Assembly (NCBI GenBank): GCA_030039095.1 | Contig: JASHQP010000484.1 | Span: 1-8,235, forward strand | DNA: 8,235 nt | Source of the DNA: Streptosporangiaceae bacterium | GTDB lineage: Bacteria > Actinomycetota > Actinomycetes > Streptosporangiales > Streptosporangiaceae | Direction of reading: 5' to 3' | In this document: positions 5,531-8,235 of the stretch, in pieces | Layout: each line of letters opens with the position of its first letter | How positions within the stretch are numbered: the stretch's first letter is position 1 | Made by a program: the position numbers and the translations under genes | The notes under the pieces: generated by a model | Seen by the model: only the letters and a program-made list of their open reading frames with translations | Told to the model about the DNA's origin: nothing | The model's database searches: none

Positions 5531-6444
5531 CGGGTCGCCCCAGCCGCCTGGTACTCCACGCTTTCTCGGGTCAGTTCCATGAACGCCTCCTCCAGCGAGG
5601 CCCTGACGGGGATGAGCTCGAACAGGGTGATCCCATGAGCGGCGGCCAGCTTCCCCACCTCGTCGCTGTCCATCCCGGTGATCTCGATGACGTCAGGCTC
5701 GGTCCCGGCCTGGACGGTGGCACCGGCTTCGCGGCAGCGGGCGGCCAGTTCGGCCGCCTGGGGGCTGCGGACGTGTACCGAATGCTGGGAACTGGACCGC
5801 ACGAACTCGTCCATGCTCGTATCGGCGATCAGCCGGCCCTTGCCGATCACCAGCAGGTGGTCGGCGGTCAGGGCCATCTCGCTCATCAGGTGGCTGGAGA
5901 CCAGCACGGTGCGGCCCTCGGCGGCCAGCGTCCGCATGAGGGTCCGGACCCAGTGGATACCGTCGGGGTCCAGGCCGTTCACCGGCTCGTCGAAGATGAG
6001 CACGGCCGGGTCCCCCAGCAGCGCCGACGCGATGCCGAGCCGCTGGCCCATGCCCAGCGAGAAGCCCTTCACCCGGCGCCTGGCCACGCCCTCCAGACCG
6101 ACGATGCGGAGCACCTCGTCCACCCGGCCGCGCGGGATGCCGTTGCTGTGGGCCAGGCACAGCAGGTGGTCATGGGCCCGGCGGCCACCGTGCACCGCCG
6201 TGGCGTCGAGGAGGGCGCCCACCTCGCGCATCGGTGCCGGCAGGTCGCGGTAGCTACGGCCGCCCACGGTGACCGAGCCCTGCGTCGGCGCGTCCAGGCC
6301 CAGGATCATCCGCATGGTGGTGGTCTTCCCGGCGCCGTTCGGCCCGAGGAAGCCGGTGACCATGCCGGGCCGGATGGAGAACGACAGGTCGTTGACGGCC
6401 GTGGTGGAGCCGTAGCGCTTCACCAGGCCGTGGGCTTCGATCAT
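5527..6444 (-). CDS. ABC transporter ATP-binding protein, drug-exporter type
   Basis: The nucleotide-binding subunit of the exporter, about 305 residues, acting on the cytoplasmic face of the membrane. The Walker A motif GPNGAGKT is near residue 34, the signature reads LGMGQ (about 130) in place of LSGGQ, Walker B is VLIFDEP (about 148), and the H-loop His is in SSHLMSE (about 185). GALLDA stands where the Q-loop Gln usually is; both deviations are common in this DrrA-like actinobacterial group. The C-terminal 90 residues are the usual small domain ending in SLEEAFMELT. The ATG at 6444 overlaps the MerR stop by one base (TGATG). A GTG one codon earlier (6447) would overlap it by four. No ribosome site is visible, so translation is probably coupled to merR. 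Confidence 0.93.
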   Translation of the reverse strand: MIEAHGLVKRYGSTTAVNDLSFSIRPGMVTGFLGPNGAGKTTTMRMILGLDAPTQGSVTVGGRSYRDLPAPMREVGALLDATAVHGGRRAHDHLLCLAHSNGIPRGRVDEVLRIVGLEGVARRRVKGFSLGMGQRLGIASALLGDPAVLIFDEPVNGLDPDGIHWVRTLMRTLAAEGRTVLVSSHLMSEMALTADHLLVIGKGRLIADTSMDEFVRSSSQHSVHVRSPQAAELAARCREAGATVQAGTEPDVIEITGMDSDEVGKLAAAHGITLFELIPVRASLEEAFMELTRESVEYQAAGATR

Positions 6445-7283
6445 CACTCTACGAACGCGACCGCGAAGTCGCAGTCGACACTCGCGGGTCCGGTCGCCAG
6501 GTAGGTGATGCGATCGCCGAGGTCATCGGGGTTGGGAGCAAGAGCCTCATCCCCAATGCCGTGCTCCTGCAGCCAGGCCTGCAGCGACTCAACAGCAAGC
6601 TGAATGTGCACCCCCGATGCCGGCGTGCTCGGCAGCGCGACGAACAACTCCCGATGCGCCGGCTCGGTCCGCAACGTCAGCTCGGGATAGCGCTCCGCGA
6701 GAGCATGCGCCCCTGCCGCTGCAACCGGCGTGCACCATTCGAGCAGCCCATCATAGTCAGCGCCCGGCCAGTCCCAGTAGATGCAGAAAGACGCACCTTC
6801 TCGCCCTTCGATCTTCGGGCGCGGGCGCTCGCGAAAGATCGCGATGTACTCCTTGCCGAACGCCCATAGCCCCTGCTCGTCGACATTGCGCTTGAGACAC
6901 AGCAGGCTCCGCTCAGGCATCTCCCGGGTTGCAACCTCGTACATCGCGGACCTCTTTCCACACAACCGGTTGACGAGGTAGTCAGCCAGGACGCGACGGT
7001 CGTCGTGTGCCGCTTCGGCGCCCCGCCAGTACTCAGCGATCCGCGCTGCCGCATCGGCCGGATCAGACGCGAGCAGCTCCTTGATCGCCGCAAGCGGCAG
7101 CTGCAACTGGCGCAGCATCACGACAAGACGTGCCTGGTCCAGCTGGTCCGTGCCGTAGTAGCGATAGCCAGACGCCTGATCGACGCGCGACGGCACCAGC
7201 ACCCCGCGTTCGTCGTAGAGGCGGAGTGCCTTCAGTGAAAGGCGAGACCGCCGTGCGAACTCCCCGATACCGATTTCTTCCAC
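6444..7283 (-). CDS. MerR-family regulator with GyrI-like effector domain
   Basis: A transcription activator of about 279 residues. Residues 4-43 are the MerR winged helix: IGEFARRSRLSLKALRLYDERG, then SGYRYY. A linking helix follows at about 75-105, and the C-terminal part (about 115-279) resembles the GyrI-like or BmrR-type ligand-binding domain (MPERSLLCLKR...), which binds lipophilic or cationic compounds in known members. By analogy with BmrR and TipA it would sense a drug-like ligand and switch on its own operon. I chose GTG at 7283 because GAGGGAG (7289-7295) is 5 bases upstream. The frame reaches a GTG at 7340, but that codon falls within the operator-promoter. It is the first gene of a three-gene operon with the ABC ATPase and permease. 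Confidence 0.9.
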   Translation of the reverse strand: MEEIGIGEFARRSRLSLKALRLYDERGVLVPSRVDQASGYRYYGTDQLDQARLVVMLRQLQLPLAAIKELLASDPADAAARIAEYWRGAEAAHDDRRVLADYLVNRLCGKRSAMYEVATREMPERSLLCLKRNVDEQGLWAFGKEYIAIFRERPRPKIEGREGASFCIYWDWPGADYDGLLEWCTPVAAAGAHALAERYPELTLRTEPAHRELFVALPSTPASGVHIQLAVESLQAWLQEHGIGDEALAPNPDDLGDRITYLATGPASVDCDFAVAFVE

Positions 7284-7288
7284 GCTGA

Positions 7289-7295
7289 CTCCCTC
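7289..7295 (-). promoter_or_regulatory. Shine-Dalgarno sequence deciding the MerR start
   Basis: GAGGGAG on the - strand lies 5 bases upstream of GTG 7283. It supports this start over the GTG at 7340. Confidence 0.6.
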
Positions 7296-7325
7296 GTCGC
7301 CGGGCCGATCCGACCCGGCAACCTG

Positions 7326-7356
7326 AGTGTGCAGGCTCACCCAAGGTGAGAGTCAA
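7326..7356 (-). promoter_or_regulatory. MerR-type promoter with 19-bp spacer and internal dyad
   Basis: On the - strand, TTGACT (7356-7351) is a near-consensus -35 box and CACACT (7331-7326) is a weak -10 box, 19 bases apart. Directly after the -35 box is the perfect dyad CTCACC-TTG-GGTGAG (7350-7336). A stretched spacer with a dyad inside it is the mark of MerR-activated promoters, which the regulator corrects by twisting the DNA. Transcription would start near 7319, leaving a leader of about 36 bases that includes the GAGGGAG site. Confidence 0.65.
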
Positions 7357-7373
7357 GCCTGTCGGCCGCCAGC

Positions 7374-7395
7374 ACCTCCCAGCAGCTGGCGAGGT
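7374..7395. terminator. Hairpin downstream of the DUF222/HNH gene
   Basis: Bases 7374-7382 (ACCTCCCAG) pair with 7386-7395 around a CAG loop, giving nine pairs with one bulged C at 7390. It stands between the end of the DUF222/HNH gene and the MerR promoter, where termination would be useful. There is no T-tract. The rest of 7396-7466 shows no clear element. Confidence 0.35.
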
Positions 7396-7466
7396 CCAGC
7401 TCATGGCCTGAAGAAGACCAGCCAGCAACTCATGAGGCGACAGACTGAGGGCCTGAATTGCCGTGG

Positions 7467-8235
7467 TCAGGCGGCTGCGGCTGGTGGTGGCCCGTGGCTG
7501 TGCAGGGTCTTGTCGCCGTCGGGGCTGGTGGCGGTGACGGTGCCGTCGGGGTGCAGGTCGATGCCCCACCCCCACCGGTGGATCGCGATCAGATGATGAA
7601 ACGTGCACAAAAGCAGCACATTGGCCAGGCAGGTCGGGCCGCCCTGGGCCCGCGGGATGACGTGGTGCGGCTGGCACGCCGCGACCGGCTGGTCACAGCC
7701 CGGGAACCGGCAGCCCCGGTCGCGCACCGCGACCGCCCGGCGCAGCTGGACCGGGATGGCCTCGGTGGCGGTGCCGACGTCCAGCGGCAGGCTCACCGAC
7801 GCGACCGTATCGGGTGCGAGCCGGGTCCGCAGGTAGGAGGCGAGCCCGCCCGGCCCCGACAGCAGATCCGCCGCGGCCTTGACGATCATCCGCCGGGCGG
7901 CCCGCTCGGCCCGCGCCCGCCGGGTGGCGTCGCTGTCGTCGGCCGGGCCGGGGGTGACGGACCGGCCCGGGCTGACCGGCAGGCCGGGCGCGGCGGGCTG
8001 GGTGAACGCGGCGGGCGCGGCGGGCGGATCCTGCCCGGGGGTGGCGGGTGTGCCGTGCAGCAGCAGGCCGGCGAGGCGGTCCAGGACGGCGGGGTCGAGG
8101 TGGCCGGTGACGACCGGGACGATCTGCGCGTCGCAGTCATACCCCGGCCCGGCGGTCGCCTGCCCCGCCCACGCCGCCTCGGCACCCGCAGCGCCGGGCA
8201 GGCCCCGGAGGCGGTCCAGGTCCAGGTGCAGCACG
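7467..8235 (-). CDS. DUF222 / HNH endonuclease-signature protein (13E12 type; 5' part outside window)
   Basis: The frame runs to the window edge, so only the C-terminal 255 residues or so are seen. Counting from the edge, a Pro-rich linker lies at about 62-100, then a helical Arg/Ala-rich part. The HNH fold follows: Cys175-x4-Cys180 (CRFPGC), His190-His191 (PHHVIPRAQGG), Asn205 and Cys210-x2-His213. The four Cys/His residues would hold a zinc ion and HH/N/H form the nuclease site. The final RWGWGIDLHPDGTVTATSPDG is usual for the family. These proteins occur in many copies in actinobacteria, some within mobile regions, and their function is unproven. No mobile-element ends are visible here. 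The next gene on the same strand, merR, has its own promoter. Confidence 0.85.
   Translation of the reverse strand, partial: VLHLDLDRLRGLPGAAGAEAAWAGQATAGPGYDCDAQIVPVVTGHLDPAVLDRLAGLLLHGTPATPGQDPPAAPAAFTQPAAPGLPVSPGRSVTPGPADDSDATRRARAERAARRMIVKAAADLLSGPGGLASYLRTRLAPDTVASVSLPLDVGTATEAIPVQLRRAVAVRDRGCRFPGCDQPVAACQPHHVIPRAQGGPTCLANVLLLCTFHHLIAIHRWGWGIDLHPDGTVTATSPDGDKTLHSHGPPPAAAA

Noticed and set aside
7467..8235. DUF222/HNH gene as a sign of a mobile element or homing endonuclease
   Set aside because: The family is common and scattered in actinobacteria. No intron, intein junctions, inverted repeats or transposase are visible, and the gene is cut by the window edge.

Overview
The window is high-GC DNA, densely packed with genes on both strands and with frequent GTG or TTG starts. 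This and the gene families (caa3-type CtaG, a DUF222/HNH protein of the 13E12 type, a MerR-led ABC-2 exporter, probable leaderless starts) point to an actinobacterium. I see no rRNA, tRNA, CRISPR array, transposase or phage gene. It reads as chromosomal DNA of ordinary accessory type.

Left part (1-1550): the 3' part of a cytochrome c oxidase assembly protein (CtaG/caa3 family, + strand) ends in two short tandem repeats. It converges on an atypical SDR/NmrA-like NAD(P)-binding protein (- strand). The SDR's start is unusual: no ATG or GTG fits, and an ACG codon sits where the family's ATG would be expected. Its leader holds a perfect 7-bp inverted repeat and a 25-bp direct repeat carrying an 11-bp palindrome.

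Middle part (1548-4822): a CDF zinc-type transporter and an XRE-cupin regulator lie on the - strand. Diverging from the regulator on the + strand is a class I SAM methyltransferase with a His-rich N-terminus, followed 9 bases later by a second, different SAM methyltransferase. The regulator and first methyltransferase share an intergenic region with a perfect 7-bp-arm palindrome, a likely autoregulatory operator. The second methyltransferase begins with a 24-bp tandem repeat that carries a GTG start codon in most copies. Its 3' end runs 123 bp into the convergent permease gene.

Right part (4700-7356): an operon on the - strand, transcribed merR - ABC ATPase - ABC-2 permease, with overlapping stop and start codons at both junctions. 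It is headed by a MerR-type promoter with a 19-bp spacer and a dyad between the -35 and -10 boxes. The MerR protein has a GyrI-like effector domain, so the unit looks like a ligand-induced exporter similar in logic to BmrR/TipA systems. Beyond it (7467 to the window end) is the C-terminal part of a DUF222/HNH protein.

I did not find a clearly new defence or biosynthetic system. The items most worth a second look are the two regulator-operator pairs, the start-codon-bearing repeat of the second methyltransferase, and the cluster of short tandem duplications at gene edges.
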